This document shows, piece by piece, positions 26,757 through 38,712 of a stretch of 64,000 nucleotides of DNA; the stretch's first letter is position 1, and each line of letters begins with the position of its first letter. Source of the stretch: Blasia pusilla (Eukaryota > Marchantiophyta > Marchantiopsida > Blasiales); the NCBI GenBank assembly GCA_050084515.1, contig CM114273.1:41726001-41790000 (forward strand), written 5' to 3'. A program made the translations under genes and the position numbers. Under the pieces are notes generated by a model, which ran no database searches, had not been told where the DNA came from, and saw only the letters and a list, made by a program, of their open reading frames with translations.

Positions 26757-27371
26757 ATGATTCACGAGGAGAAGAGTCATGATGTCTCCGGAGAGTCCAT
26801 CTTTGGAACCGGGGGCTCGTCATCGGAGGAAGGGGGAAGTGGGAGGTTTTATAATCCCTATGCGGATTTGTATGGCGCCAGCGATCTGAAATCCTTGGAG
26901 AACCTCTACCGTTTGCCAAGCACTCCCGAATTTTTGTTCACGGAAGAGGCGGCGGTCACAAGGAGGAATTGGAGTGAGAATTTGACCTATTACACAGGGT
27001 GCGGATATTTGGCTGGTGCGATGGCTGGAGGAGCCAAGGGTTTGTCTGAGGGACTCCAATCGAGAGAAGCAGGCGATACCATGAAGCTGCGGGTTAACAG
27101 AGTCTTGAATGCATCCGGTCACCGAGGGAGAACTTTTGGCAACACTCTAGGAATCTTGGGGCTTCTCTACGCGGGCATGGAGAGTGGGAGTGGATACATT
27201 AGAGACAGGGATGATATATTGAATAGCGTGACCGCGGGGCTTGGAACCGGTGCACTGTACAAGGCGGCAGCAGGGCCACGCACGGCAGCTATCGCTGGTG
27301 CCCTAGGAGGAATTGCAGCCGCAAGCCTTGTCGCTGGGAAGCAGTTGTCTAAGAGATACCTAGCTTTCTAG
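26757..27371 (+). CDS. TIM23: Mitochondrial import inner membrane translocase subunit TIM23
   Basis: It forms the protein-conducting channel of the inner mitochondrial membrane that imports presequence-bearing proteins. The protein is 204 aa in one exon; Arabidopsis TIM23 is slightly shorter (about 188 aa) and also intronless. Residues 1-40 are an acidic, Gly/Ser-rich intermembrane-space segment. RFYNPYADLY and LYRLPSTPEFLFTEE are conserved plant TIM23 phrases. Four hydrophobic Gly-rich segments of the Tim17/22/23 family follow: YYTGCGYLAGAMAGG, TFGNTLGILGLLYAG, SVTAGLGTGALY and AGALGGIAAASLVAG. The end is KRYLAF. The start at 26757 is the first ATG in frame; upstream in-frame sequence lacks ATG and is probably 5' UTR. 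A GC-rich leader of several hundred bases precedes it. Confidence 0.93.
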   Translation: MIHEEKSHDVSGESIFGTGGSSSEEGGSGRFYNPYADLYGASDLKSLENLYRLPSTPEFLFTEEAAVTRRNWSENLTYYTGCGYLAGAMAGGAKGLSEGLQSREAGDTMKLRVNRVLNASGHRGRTFGNTLGILGLLYAGMESGSGYIRDRDDILNSVTAGLGTGALYKAAAGPRTAAIAGALGGIAAASLVAGKQLSKRYLAF

Positions 27372-30170
27372 ACATTAAACATACCTCGCTCGTTGGTTCC
27401 GCGAATTTGCAGCATTTTCTCTGCTCGGTGTTGAGATTAGGGATAGATTTTAAAGAAAGAAAATTATTTTGGACTTTAGGTTCTCGACCGATCTGCACGA
27501 TGGCAAGGTCCAGTCAGGTCTAAATTGTGTCACGAAAAGAAATTTTCATTAGGTTTTATTTTCAGGAGCTGCCGATTGTTGCCAAGTACTCAACTGCTGA
27601 TCACCCCTCCTGATAAGCGTCATCAAAATCCCCACCCATGGATAGGAGATTATTGTTTCCTATCTGACGGCTTAGACCTAAAACACTTAACATGTTGAGA
27701 TATTATAAGTCTGGTTGGTCTTCTAGGGGCTTCAAATTGCTCCGTGGCTATCTGTAATGTGGTTTGAGTGAGATCAACCGCATCAGAGTTTTAGGAGTGC
27801 TCTGCAAGTTGGCACTCTACAGCAAATTTTGTTCCACATGTTGTGCTTTGTTTTTATTTTTGCCTCATCTCTCCTCTTCGTGTTGACTGTTAGAGAGTCG
27901 TGATGGTTTCTGGCTAGTCATTGAGGATGCAGGTGGACATCTTTTCCTTGTACATGTACACTGTCAAAAGACTGGAGTCACCCAATATTAGTTTCACCTG
28001 GCAATCCAGTGCGTGAAGTTTACGGAAGTTCTTCCCGAATGAGTTCAGTCGCACAAACCAAGACTGTCCGAAACGGGCATAACGAGCTGCATACCCTGGA
28101 TTATCAAGGTTGGCATGGCGGAAGTTCTGAGGGACTCACTGATTCTTTCATGGGTTTTTTTTTGTTTCAGTAGAGTCACCAGTGGACTGGTGCGTAGTCA
28201 GTTGGAGACGGGCACTATTGATGTCATGGTGTAATAGTCACCTCTGGAATTTTGGAGCTACTCTCTCAAGTGAAAGCAGCAGTGCTGATATTTATGAGCG
28301 TCTTGAACTCTTTCATTTAACCAACACGACATTCAAATGTGGAGACTTCACCTCTTGGCTACTAGGTGCCCACGTCTTTTTGAGGCTGCAAGATGGACTT
28401 GACGTAAAAATAATTGTTGTAAAGTAGGGAGAGTTAATCTTCTGCATTTTCCTCCCGCAACATTGAGGCTGACGGTCATGCAAGAAGTGGTCCCTTTAAC
28501 AATTTTTTACTATTGAGAAGGCTCCTTTTCAAAGCATGTAACACCAATATGTCCTTAAAGATTTATCAAGTCTACTTGGGTTTCTGCCTGACCTGTCCTG
28601 TAATGTCTGTACCTCCCAATGGTGTCCTGCATGACAATTCATGCCAAGATCATTTTTTGCCCATTGCTAGTTCTTGGAAAAATCCTTGCCCTTGGAAGAC
28701 TCAGTGGCTACCAGCTGATTGTTTCACATGTGAAGAATCCACAAACAAATATTATTCATCTCAGATCAATATCTGGTCCATGCAAGTTTTGACAATTGCA
28801 GTGCCCATCTTCTTGTGAGGTGGGCACTGTGAAGAGTATAACAGAGTATGAATGGTTCTGCAATCTCTAAAAGTCTACTACACGAGAAAACACCCTTCCG
28901 GAGTCAGATGGTTGCCCATCCGAGTCAGGTACGTGTTTGTACTGTTCATTAAACAGAGTGATCATGTGTGGCAAAGGGCATTGCTTTTACTTTCTGTGAT
29001 GTTTGTGAAGGTTTCCTTGAATTTATCTTTCACTGTATCTGTGAACACACATTCATATATCCACATCTTCTAGGTTCACGCATCTCCTTGATCATCAATA
29101 GCTTGCTTACCTGCTAGCTCTAGTCATTTCCATGGCTCCCTCTCATTCTACCCTAAGAGTCTGCACTCTCAGCTGTGTACATTCAGGGTATTCCGAAACT
29201 GCAGGTAAAACTAACTGATTGTCTGACTTTTCTAGTTAGAAAACTTGCTGTAAACTTGTTTTTGTTCATCTAAAGGTGTCTTGCTTGGGTTGAAACTGGA
29301 GTTACCGAAGGCCTCATCTCCCCCACCTAGGCATTGGTTTAAAGTCTGACTCGCGGATGATGTGCAGATCCCAATCACGGATATGAATGCCCCAGATCAA
29401 ACCAATTACCGTTTGTTATCATTTCCTGTCTCCAGAATTATCCTCCGGTCCTGCAGCTGACCGAGAAATGGGTTTCTTTTCTCAATATGAGAGAGGGGGG
29501 AAAGTGATTGGATGTGAATGAAATGAGAATCCTAGGCAGTAGGCTGAACTAGGTTGGAAACGTAGTAGGGTTTTGCACAATAAAACACCAACATATTTCA
29601 GGTTGCATACTTGATGAGTTCGCCTCAATCAGATCTTGATTTCTGTTCAAAAGTTGCCTCACCGGGATTCAAATGTTTTCCCACAAGTAGTTTGAGACGG
29701 TTTGCTATTTGACACCATTTGGACGTGGGAACTTCCTTCCATTTGGGACCAAGCATCCATCACGGAGAGTCTGATATGTAGACATCTTCTGAAAAATGAT
29801 GTTCTTTCATACAATTCTGAACCAAATGGCATCTCCCTCCCGAAGCTCTTTCGCGGATGTCATCTAAACAATTATTGCACACCCCCTCCTCAGCTTTCAA
29901 CAATGCATTGCCTGACATGTGTCATTTTTTTTATACATTTCTTTGACTCAAGTTTAAAAAGCACCATTGGCAGGTATTTATTTTTGTGTGATTTGTATGT
30001 ACATATCTTTCTAGTGATTCTTATTATGCATTGTTAATTCTATATTTACTAAGCGAAGTCAACTTGCACCTTACTATTTGTTATGAAATTTAACATGGGA
30101 GTTGTGTTGTTTATTGAAATAATGATATATACTTAGATGCTAGAGTGATGTACTAAGCCATAGGCTTTAT
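27372..30170. other. Long spacer downstream of TIM23
   Basis: Only the first few hundred bases are likely TIM23 3' UTR. No exon, domain or RNA gene was recognised in the remaining 2.5 kb on either strand. Base composition is more balanced than in the AT-rich spacers, so an unrecognised transcript is possible. Confidence 0.35.
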
Positions 30171-30789
30171 GTCACACCCCCCTCCATTCTTGTATAGGGG
30201 GGTAGACTCACCTTCCCTCCACTCCTCGAAGTCTCCCTTAGCTTTTCTTTTCTTTTGCATCCTTGCCATGTTTCCCTCATTTTATGTTGTCGACTCATTC
30301 CCATCAAGTTCTCTTATGAGTCTTTGTCCCTCATAGGTCGAGTGAGGGCCTCTTGTCCCTTCCCACCCACTTTAAGATCTTCAGATCTCCTAATTCCATT
30401 CCTACCACCTATATTTGTTCTTTGCCCTCCTTAAGAGAATCTCCAACCCAACCCACCCCACTATACAAAGTAGGGTGGATCTCCATCTCAAGATGGGAGG
30501 GAAATCAAATCCCCATTGGACACTCTAAATAGGTTGGGAAGATGAAGGTGGTTAACGATTCAAAAGGGCATGATAAAAAAAAGTCATGCATAGATCATGC
30601 ATAGTGTAAGAATTGAATGTGATTCCAAAATGGAGGAAACATGAATAATTGCTTTCATTCGAAGCGAGTGCATCACAATATTGTGGATCATATCAAATAT
30701 CCTTCCTCTTTGTGTCGAATTGCCATTGCAGTAGAACTCATGAAGATTCTCTCAAGTGGTGGGAATTAAAGCTCTCCGTTTTTCATGTC

Positions 30790-32420
30790 CTTTGCCTATT
30801 GTGTGGAAAAATATTTGTTTAATGCTTTAGGGAGAGTCGTTCTAACCTTCCTCTACTCCCTCATGTATACTCCTTGCTTTCCTTCCATTCGCACTCCTTC
30901 CTTCCTTCCAAGGTGGTGGCTCTTATCGAGGATCTTCTCCACTTCGACAATCTTAGGAGGATTGTTGACCCTCAAGTAGCCTACACCACCCTCTCGTCAT
31001 GTTTCGCTCGTAGACCTGGTTTTCTTTGTAGAACCGTGTGGGCGTCTAGCCATATTTCTTCCTTGTATAGATCCTTTGATAGAAAGATCATGCAGGCGTT
31101 TGGGGATCTTCTAGGACCTGGCTCCTTAGAGTGCCTCGCGGGGGAGTTAGCTCGTAGACAGCCTTCTTGGCCGATTGCCTTTGGTGGAGTAGGTCTTATA
31201 ACGACTGAGTTAGTGGCATCTTCGGCGTTTTTAGGGAGTTGGGCCACTGTAGCACCCCTCCTTTGCTCCGGATTTTTTGTTAGGGATAGACTGCTACTTT
31301 TACAGTACGTTTCCCAGGTTGAGGATAGTCTTTTCCCACTTTAGTCTTCACTCACAGCTTGTAGAGACTCCTTCTTGTTGAGGCTAGAGCAATTCTTCCC
31401 ACTTTCTCTTCCCTACTTAGCTTCTGACAGTCTGGGCTCCAATCTTCTTTGATGGAAGCCTACTTTGATGCATTGTTCAAAGCTACTATGCCGGATGGGA
31501 ATATCCCCATGGGGGTTAGGGCCCGTATTCGCTCTTGCTCCGGAAAGGGGGCAAGCTCATGGGTGGGGGCTTGTCCCCTCATCCCTGCTTTCCGCATCGC
31601 ACCACTTACCTACACTACAACTATGCGGTTCCGATTGGGCCTCTCCCAACCATCGGTGGTTGGTTCGACACATTGCGAGTGTCGTCGGAGTTTAGATCCA
31701 CTTGGTGTGTACTTGGCACGGTGTCTAGTTGGGGGTGAGAGGATAGCCACTCACGATGCAGTGCAGGATATTATGTTCTCTACTGCTTGGGAGAGTGGCT
31801 TCCATGTGCAGAGAGAGAGGCACTACTCCATGCGGGATTCCCTTATCCGTGCTGATCTCTACATGACATGAGAGTCTAAGGTGGTGGTAGCGGATGTTGT
31901 AGTGAGATTCTACTCAGGAGGCGGTGCAAGCCCAAGTGGTGGCACAAGGGAGATTGCTACAAGGAATGGCGGCGGCGGTAAAGAAAACCCACATTATAGT
32001 CGACTTCATGACAGACATCGATTTATCCCCCTAGCCATTGAGATGTACGGGGGGCTATGAGGGAGAGGTTTGACTCGTTCCTTACATATTGCGCCCATCA
32101 TCTCCAGTCGAGAAATGGGTTGTCCTTAGCCACTGCGATACTTTATTGTAGGAAACGGGTCTCCATAGCTTTGCAATGTGCGCAGGAAAATGGGCTTTTG
32201 CGGCGGGCTGAGGCGGTTGGAGAAGCCAATGCCTAGAGGCCCACTTAGTAGTAGTCATAGTTCTCTAGGTGTTGCTGATATTGTCTCTGTTGTTGATGAC
32301 TTTGGTCGTTAGGGGAGGAAGCCCCTTTATGTTTTGGCCCGATGGGTTTCTTTTGGCTCTCTATGCCCCCCTCGTTTGTATCCTGATGGGTTTTCCATCC
32401 AGCTTCTATTAAAGTTTATA
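30790..32420 (+). mobile_element. LINE-like retroelement fragment (copy 2)
   Basis: A longer relative of 10768-11830. An open stretch at 30874-31341 (LGPGSLECLAGEL, PIAFGGVGL, ASSAFLGSWATVAPLL) resembles the C-terminal thumb region of RT polyproteins. It continues with MPDGNIPMGVRARIRSCSG, FRLGLSQPS, GGERIATHDAVQDIMFSTAW and FHVQRERHYSMRDSLIRADL, then HRFIPLAIEMYG. Frameshifts and stops break it. The 3' end TTCTATTAAAG matches copy 1, but no (TC)n tail is present here. Confidence 0.6.
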
Positions 32421-34387
32421 TTCTTCTCCATCCATCCTTCCCCTATGAGTGGTATGTAAATTTTCCACCCAGCCTCTTCTTTTTCTTCTTCTTTTTCATG
32501 AAGTTTTTTGGAGTGTAACCTTAAATAATTTCTTCTAAAAGTTATGTTAAAAATCCATTTTTTACAAAGATCTTAGCTTTTCTTGAGCTTTTTTCCCTTC
32601 AAATTTTGAAGAAGTTTGGACATCCTCGTACCCGAAAAAAAATCCCTTTGGGATTTCCACTAGATTTTGAATACTAAACTACTATTAGGAGTTGAGAAAT
32701 GTAAAACCTCGAACATATGTGTATGAATAGGTTTAAGATTCTTTGATAAATAATTTCAAAGTTAATTATGTCATATTTTGTGACATAGATTCTCTATTCA
32801 ATTCATGTGAATTTGTTCTCTACAATTTTGTGAAGATTTTTTTTCTATTAAATGAAGTATGAAAACTTACAATTTTTCGTACAATTATTTTTCATGCATT
32901 TAAAGGGTCATTGAATCGAACAAAGTGTATAGAAGCCTCTTGCTATTTTTCCAAAAAAAAAAATCCAATTTTTTGCCTTCAAAATTTTCCTTTAATTAAA
33001 AAAAAATATTTCATGGTGTTTCTTAAAGGCACAAGACATTCAACCATCTCTCTATCACAATCAGCATTAGGGTTAAGGATATAAAAATATTCCATAAACC
33101 GTATATCTATTTTTATTTCAAAATTAAAATTTCCTATATTTTAGGTGATAAATTATATGTGGATGTTTGTGCTATGCATAAACCATTATGGTTAAAATAT
33201 GACTAAGGACTTAATTGATCACTCGAATCAATTTTGAGCAATCCTATTGGTCAAGAGGGTCAAATGTCCGAAAAAGAGGTCAAATGTCCGAAAAAGAGGT
33301 GCTATGAAATCAATATGGCACTCCCCCATAATAAAATAGATTTTATATTTTATCATTATATTTCACACTATTCTGTTTACTATCACATGAGAACTAAGTG
33401 ATAAAAATAATCTTTGTTTTGGACAATAAATACAATCTAGTTTTCAACATGAGTAGGAAAGAACAAAATTTTCAAAGGAAGGTTTTTAGAGAATTTTCTT
33501 CAATATTTTAAATTTTCAAGATGAAAATAAATGGAAAATTAAAAAACGATGGATATGGGAAAAGAAGGAAGAGAGTGGAGAAAAAATGATTAATATTTCA
33601 ACAAGGAATGTTCAAAAAAAATTTTTAAGAGAATTTAAGTTCTTCAAAGAGATAAAAAGAGAAACATATGAACTTTCTACATAAATTCATGGCCTATCAA
33701 TTACTATTCATTCTAAGGGATAATTTATAAATAATACTAGTGAGGACCCTAAATGCATGGATCCCTAAATCAGTAATTCGGCTTAATGTGTGACTTTCCT
33801 TACCTATGCGATCCTAAGAGTATTTTCTTAGGGAGTAATATCAAGTGTCAAACAAAGGAGCTCACAAAACTGCATCCTCCCATTAGTACATAGATATCCC
33901 CATCTTCTCCTTTCTCAAGAGGAAAGGAGAAGACATCTAATAAAGGGAAGGTAAGAACAAGGATAGACATAAAAAATGAGTCTAAAAACAATGGGGAAAT
34001 TAATAACGCAAAATACTCATATGTTGTATGAGTAGGTAATTGGAAGGAGTTTCTCCCTCTTCCAAGATGACCAAAACATAGACGTATGCTCCAAAAGGGA
34101 TTTGGGATGACCCTTTTGGAGAAGATCTTATGACTTAATGCTAACGAAAGGGCTAGTCAAACTAGAAATTACTAGTGTTCCCTCGTAATCATCCCAAGCG
34201 CTTCTCAAATTATGACACCTTCAAATGACAACGCATGGCACTTTTGACACTTCCAAATGGGGATTTTGCCACTTTTTATTCCGAACCGAACATAGATATA
34301 TTATTTATATTATTTATATATAAATAAATAAATTTACAAAGTCGGGTTGTACATATGTACAAGATCGTGCATGGCACGGTCCTCACA
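32421..34387. other. AT-rich spacer
   Basis: No coding sequence was recognised. A direct repeat of GGTCAAATGTCCGAAAAAGA occurs twice in tandem at about 33258-33300. A palindromic AT stretch occurs at about 34295-34330. Confidence 0.45.
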
Positions 34388-34498
34388 TGCCCTAACAAAT
34401 AATATACCATTTAATAGTAATATATTAACATAATAGTAACATATGCCCTAACAAGTAATATACTATTTAATAGTAATATACTAACATAATAGTGACGT
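34388..34498. repeat. Tandem duplication of about 56 bp
   Basis: TGCCCTAACAAATAATATAC and its following 36 bases are repeated immediately with few changes (TGCCCTAACAAGTAATATAC). AT-rich, no coding role. Confidence 0.8.
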
Positions 34499-34499
34499 A

Positions 34500-35180
34500 C
34501 TCGTTTTCCCTGTGTCCTCTCCTGTATCTTCCCTCCTAGGTCCAAAATGGTTCGAGACCAACTTCACTTTTTCATGGTGTGTAACCTTAATTGGAATAAA
34601 AACTTCAAACCAGGAAGGGTTTAAGAGGTGGGAGGGAGAGGGAGAATTACTTTAACAAATAGATTTACTTTTTTTCCACTTTTACAAAGAATTTAGCTTT
34701 TGCCATCACTTTTTCTTTGCTTCAAACTTGCAGAAGGTTTGAAACCGTCGGCTTCCTTTGAGTTTGGGGGCTCTGTAGTACTTTTCGTCCTTGTAATTCG
34801 GAGGGTCTGATATCCTCGAGCTCAATGAGGTCAGCTGACTCAACAAGAAAGGCACTGTCGAGGGTATTCTCCATATATGTCGTCTCTCCTATGTCGAACC
34901 CAACAACCTCTTTACCTTCTTCCTCCCACTTTTTCCTCAACTTCTTCCACACTCCATTCCATTCCACTTTCAGGTGTAGCCTTCCCTCTCATCCAGTGGA
35001 AGCCATAAGACACGGAAATTTGCAACCTTTCATAGTAGAGGAGACCAACTCTGACCTGCTCTTCATGCAAGTGTCCTTGGCCTCATTTCACTCTCTAGTC
35101 ACCATAAAATTGGTGAAGTTGGCGTCCCATACCAAACTTGGTGATCTTGCTTCCTGGTGCAAGCTTCGTTGGGTGGAGCT
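34500..35180. other. Spacer without recognised gene
   Basis: Open frames on both strands show no recognised domain. TGGTGTGTAACCTTAA (about 34575) echoes GGAGTGTAACCTTAAA (about 32512), a weak dispersed repeat. Confidence 0.3.
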
Positions 35181-35204
35181 ATGAGGGTGAGGTTGATTCA
35201 AGTG

Positions 35205-35660
35205 CTGGCAGAGGTCGGATTGCTCGAGAGCTCGGCAGGCAGCAAATTCATTCAAGTGCTGGAAGTGATTCGATTTTCCACGTGGATCTGCTGACGGCGT
35301 TTTCCTACTGGCAGTGCATTGAGTGAGTAGCTGTGAGCGCTTCTATTTTCCACATGGGTCTGCTTGAGTTTCCTCTCTATCTACGTCCGCTTGATATACA
35401 AAATCAGTGTGTGAGGCCCTGGAAATGCTTCGATTTTCCACATGGATCTGCTTAAGTTTCCTCTCTATCTGCATCCTCTTGAAATACAAATCAGTGAGTG
35501 AGGCCCTGAAAATGCTTCGATTTCCCGCATGGATCTGCTGATGGCGCTTTCCCTACTGGCAGGACGGTCAGTAAGGCACTGGGGAGCGCTTCGATTTTCC
35601 ACGTGGGTCTGCTTTAGTTTCCTCCTTACCTACATCCGCTTGAAATAGAAAATCGCCAGT
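35205..35660. repeat. Diverged minisatellite, five copies in two variants
   Basis: CGATTTTCCACATGGATCTG or close variants recur at about 35273, 35347, 35433, 35518 and 35594, spaced 74-86 bases. Each is followed by one of two tails: TGGCGCTTTCCCTACTGGCAG (copies 1 and 4) or AGTTTCCTCTCTATCTAC followed by CCGCTTGAAATACA (copies 2, 3 and 5). It ends about 50 bases from the stop codon of the minus-strand gene at 35710. Confidence 0.8.
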
Positions 35661-35709
35661 GTGAACAGAAGTTCCTTCCTTCGCTTTCAATAGTATGAGC
35701 TGGATCCTG

Positions 35710-37602
35710 TTACTCTGCCTCAGAGCCTTTAGTCATCTGAATATCCTGTAACTTTTGCTTGAAGAATGAGTCAGTGGACCTTTCACGGGCACGCTGGAGC
35801 CAAGAAAGATGACAAGATGTCACCTCCTGGCGTAAAAACCACCCGTTTCGTGACTCGAACTCGGACATTGCCATCTGCACACTAGGTATGGTATTTTCAA
35901 TGGCTTTCGAGTATAAACAGAGTCTTTCCACTACTGTATCCACTGAACTTCCGTGTGGGCAGCCACTGACTTGCTCGTCTGATTTAAGTTCATGGGTAGG
36001 GTGTGTGTGGAAGGGCCCTCCTTCGTCTTTCAATTTAGCCAGAGTATTCGTAGCCAGAGGTAGTAGCTCACTAACTAGCTCGTGCACATCTGCCTTGTAG
36101 TTCTCAGCAATGATGCCCACAGATACTCCTCCCAAAGCAGAGCTGAGAAGCCAGAAGACGGAGCTCCAGAGAAGCTTTTCGACAGTGTTCTCCATGAAGA
36201 TGTCATGGCTGGCAACGACCGACGCCAGTAATCCTTCTCTTTGCATGACACTAACCACTGCGGGTGCCCATCTGTTTTACAATGTAAAACCCCCATGAGA
36301 GTCCACTTCCAGAGGGCCAACCCAAGTCCAAAGGCACCGTCCATTTCACTACACCAAGGCAGAAATCAATACTATGAATGCGATCTCGACAGTAGATTCT
36401 CCTAAGCTGGAAGTCAAGTGAGAAATGGGCATCGCTGCTGAAATCCTGCAAGTCTGGCCTGTCACTTCTCCCTGCCTGCCCAGGTGCAAGGTGAAGTCGT
36501 CACCTTCCCCAAACCAGCGTCGCTCTTCCTCCACCGACGATCCTCACTTGCCCGTGAGGGAGAGACGGGTCATCAGCAGCTGACATGTACAGAAGCGCCT
36601 GAGTATTGCTGAGAAGATTGTGACGAGCCAGAAATGGCTGCAGCATTCCGTTCTGAAGAAACACAAGATCGCTCCATCGACTTTTCGGAGTGTGCTGCAA
36701 AACCTCTTCCAGGTGACAAGAGTGGGTAGCCACGATTACAGGCCCTTCTCCAGCCATCACCTGCTCACCTCTGCTCACCAGCACAGCTCTGCCAGCAAGC
36801 CATAAATTGCCGTTCCCCCTCCCGGTAAGCAACTCCATCCGAGCTCCTCCATGGAAGAAACTAAACTCGAGCATACAAAGAGAGACATGGGCGGAAACCC
36901 ATGGAGGAAGGACATGCACAAAGTGAATCTCCATCTAGCCACAGCCCATGGAGTCAAAACTACTAAAATCCCCCACAGCAGAAACAATGTTAGACAGTCC
37001 AAATAGAGCAGACGACCCTAAACATCAGAGACCCAAATTCTACCACTTCCCCTCATATTCCTCCCACAACCCTAACCGACCTCTTCACCGTGAGCCCCTG
37101 TTCCTACCCTTCAAATCCAATGCAGAGAAGCAATTCGATGGGATCAAGCATCAACCCAGCACCCGACCGTTTCTATGGCACTCAGAGACCCATCACAGCG
37201 GCATGAAGCAAGACAGGGTAGAACTCACAAATCCACCACTCGAGGAACCCCGTTCACTCACTCTCTCTCTCTCTCTCTCTCTCTCTCGCTCTTCAATCAG
37301 TCGCAGGCAGCAGCGGAGGACGAAAAACTCAGACATACAGAATTCACCGACGGCATACCCCCACCCACAAAGCCACATCGAACCGGCACATGCGCATATC
37401 CCGACACCAAAAACAGTCTGCTGCTCATCACAACTAATTGCAATTCTCACTTCGGTGCTGCCATCTGAAGAAACGCACGCCCCACACGACCACCTCCGAC
37501 GACCACCACCGCCTCAGGCGCTCCTCCATGATCGGCTCTGATGCTGCCGCAGCCAACATGGGCCGCTGCTGCACCGGACCAGTGAAGCGCAGCGAACCCC
37601 AT
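35710..37602 (-). CDS. Ketopantoate reductase-like Rossmann-fold protein
   Basis: A plant and algal conserved protein of unknown substrate, similar in layout to 2-dehydropantoate 2-reductase (PanE/ApbA). Exons on the minus strand are 37451-37602, 36504-36788 and 35710-36271. They total 999 nt, 332 aa, with GT-AG introns (37450-36789, 36503-36272) that each split a codon after base 2. Residues 1-30 look like an organelle-targeting peptide (Ala-rich, few acids). Residues 31-42 (AVVVVGGGRVGR) are the NAD(P)-binding GxGxxG loop. LVFLQNGML matches the QNG motif of PanE. EKLLWSSVFWL supplies a lysine where PanE has its catalytic lysine. The C-terminal helical half contains ALGGVSVGIIAE and ESRNGWF. 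The start is chosen from the frame leading into the Rossmann loop. Activity is inferred, not shown; 6-phosphogluconate-dehydrogenase-like function is an alternative. Confidence 0.8.
37259..37287. repeat. Short (TC)n tract inside an intron
   Basis: About 14 TC units within intron 1 of the ketopantoate-reductase-like gene. On the gene's strand it is (GA)n. Confidence 0.9.
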
Positions 37603-37642
37603 CGCTCATTACTTCCATCCGAAGGAGGCCACTGCTGCTGCA

Positions 37643-37650
37643 CTATATAG
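37643..37650 (-). promoter_or_regulatory. Possible TATA box of the ketopantoate reductase-like gene
   Basis: CTATATAG on the minus strand lies about 40 bases before the start codon at 37602. If used, the 5' UTR would be very short, so a start site further downstream or a different promoter element is possible. Confidence 0.35.
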
Positions 37651-37892
37651 CCTTTGTGGGTGCTGTCTGTGGATGTGGGGAGGGTCCGAGCCCTCGACTG
37701 TGGTTAAGATCTGTGACTCATGGTCTATTTCTAACCCGGCAGTCCGAGTTCTTGCTATGTAACGAGTTATCTTAGTGTCCGTGTCGGGCTTCGGTTTAGA
37801 TGCGATTATCTTATAATGAATGAGACAAAATGTTCGTTCGATAAATTAAAGAGTTACATATTTAAATTTTGTTCTTTAATAACATTATTATA

Positions 37893-38694
37893 TTAGACGG
37901 TGCCCGTGCGGGTGAGGAAACATCCGAGCACACGTGGAAAAAGTAATAATATAGATTTGAAAAGAGAATGATTTGTATTTATTAATTAGTAAATGAAAGT
38001 TTGATTAATTTATATTATAATAAATGATCCTAAATGAGATAATTCTAAATAATATCTTAAAATTTTAATTTAAAAAATCATATTTTATGGGATGGGAATA
38101 TGAATTTTAATCCAAAAGGAATAATGTTTTGTAAACTTTATTGAAAGGTAGATACTAGGATAAGAAAATAGGGTAAAAATATGATTTATAGGATAAAAAA
38201 TATGGCGAAATATTTTGAAATAAAAAATATGAAAATATTTTTTAAATAATCATGTTAATTTACACGAAAAATTTTGGGAAAGGAAAATGAATTTAAATGG
38301 AAAAAATACAATGTTTTTTAATTAAAATCAACTAATAATATACTTAGTGAATGTTATTTTGGTGGAAAGAGTGGAAGGGAAAGAGTACGTATTGTTCAAA
38401 ATTTTATGGAGGAGTGAAATTATTTAGGGGAGATGGGTATTATTTTTCAAACTACAGTTTATCAAAACAAAATTAAATTTGTGTGCAACATGATAAGTCC
38501 TTTCACTCCCGTGCATGGCACGAGTTGTAAATTAGTAGCGAGGAGGGAAAAAACGTTTCATCCTTTAAGGATTTGTTCTTTTCAATTTAACAGCTTTTAA
38601 AAGTGATATGTAAACACCAAAGATGATTCGAAAGAACATGGTGTCAACACGGGAGGAGGGTTTCTTTAATCCAATCCTCTCATAATAATATAGA
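37893..38694 (-). mobile_element. Non-autonomous Helitron, about 0.8 kb
   Basis: On the minus strand it starts A|TCTATATTATTATGAGAGG (38694) and ends with a CCCG-CA-CGGG hairpin, then CACCGT, CTAA|T (37893). These are the TC start, 3' hairpin, CTRR end and A/T target expected of Helitrons. No Rep/helicase is encoded. It lies about 290 bases upstream of the start codon of the ketopantoate-reductase-like gene. Confidence 0.65.
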
Positions 38695-38712
38695 TAGATA
38701 GATTATGATTAA

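Noticed and set aside
36775-37002. Hydrophobic minus-strand open frame as exon of the ketopantoate-reductase-like gene
   Set aside because: Its frame ends in a stop before exon 2, and the 37451 to 36788 join gives a continuous frame with the Rossmann loop.
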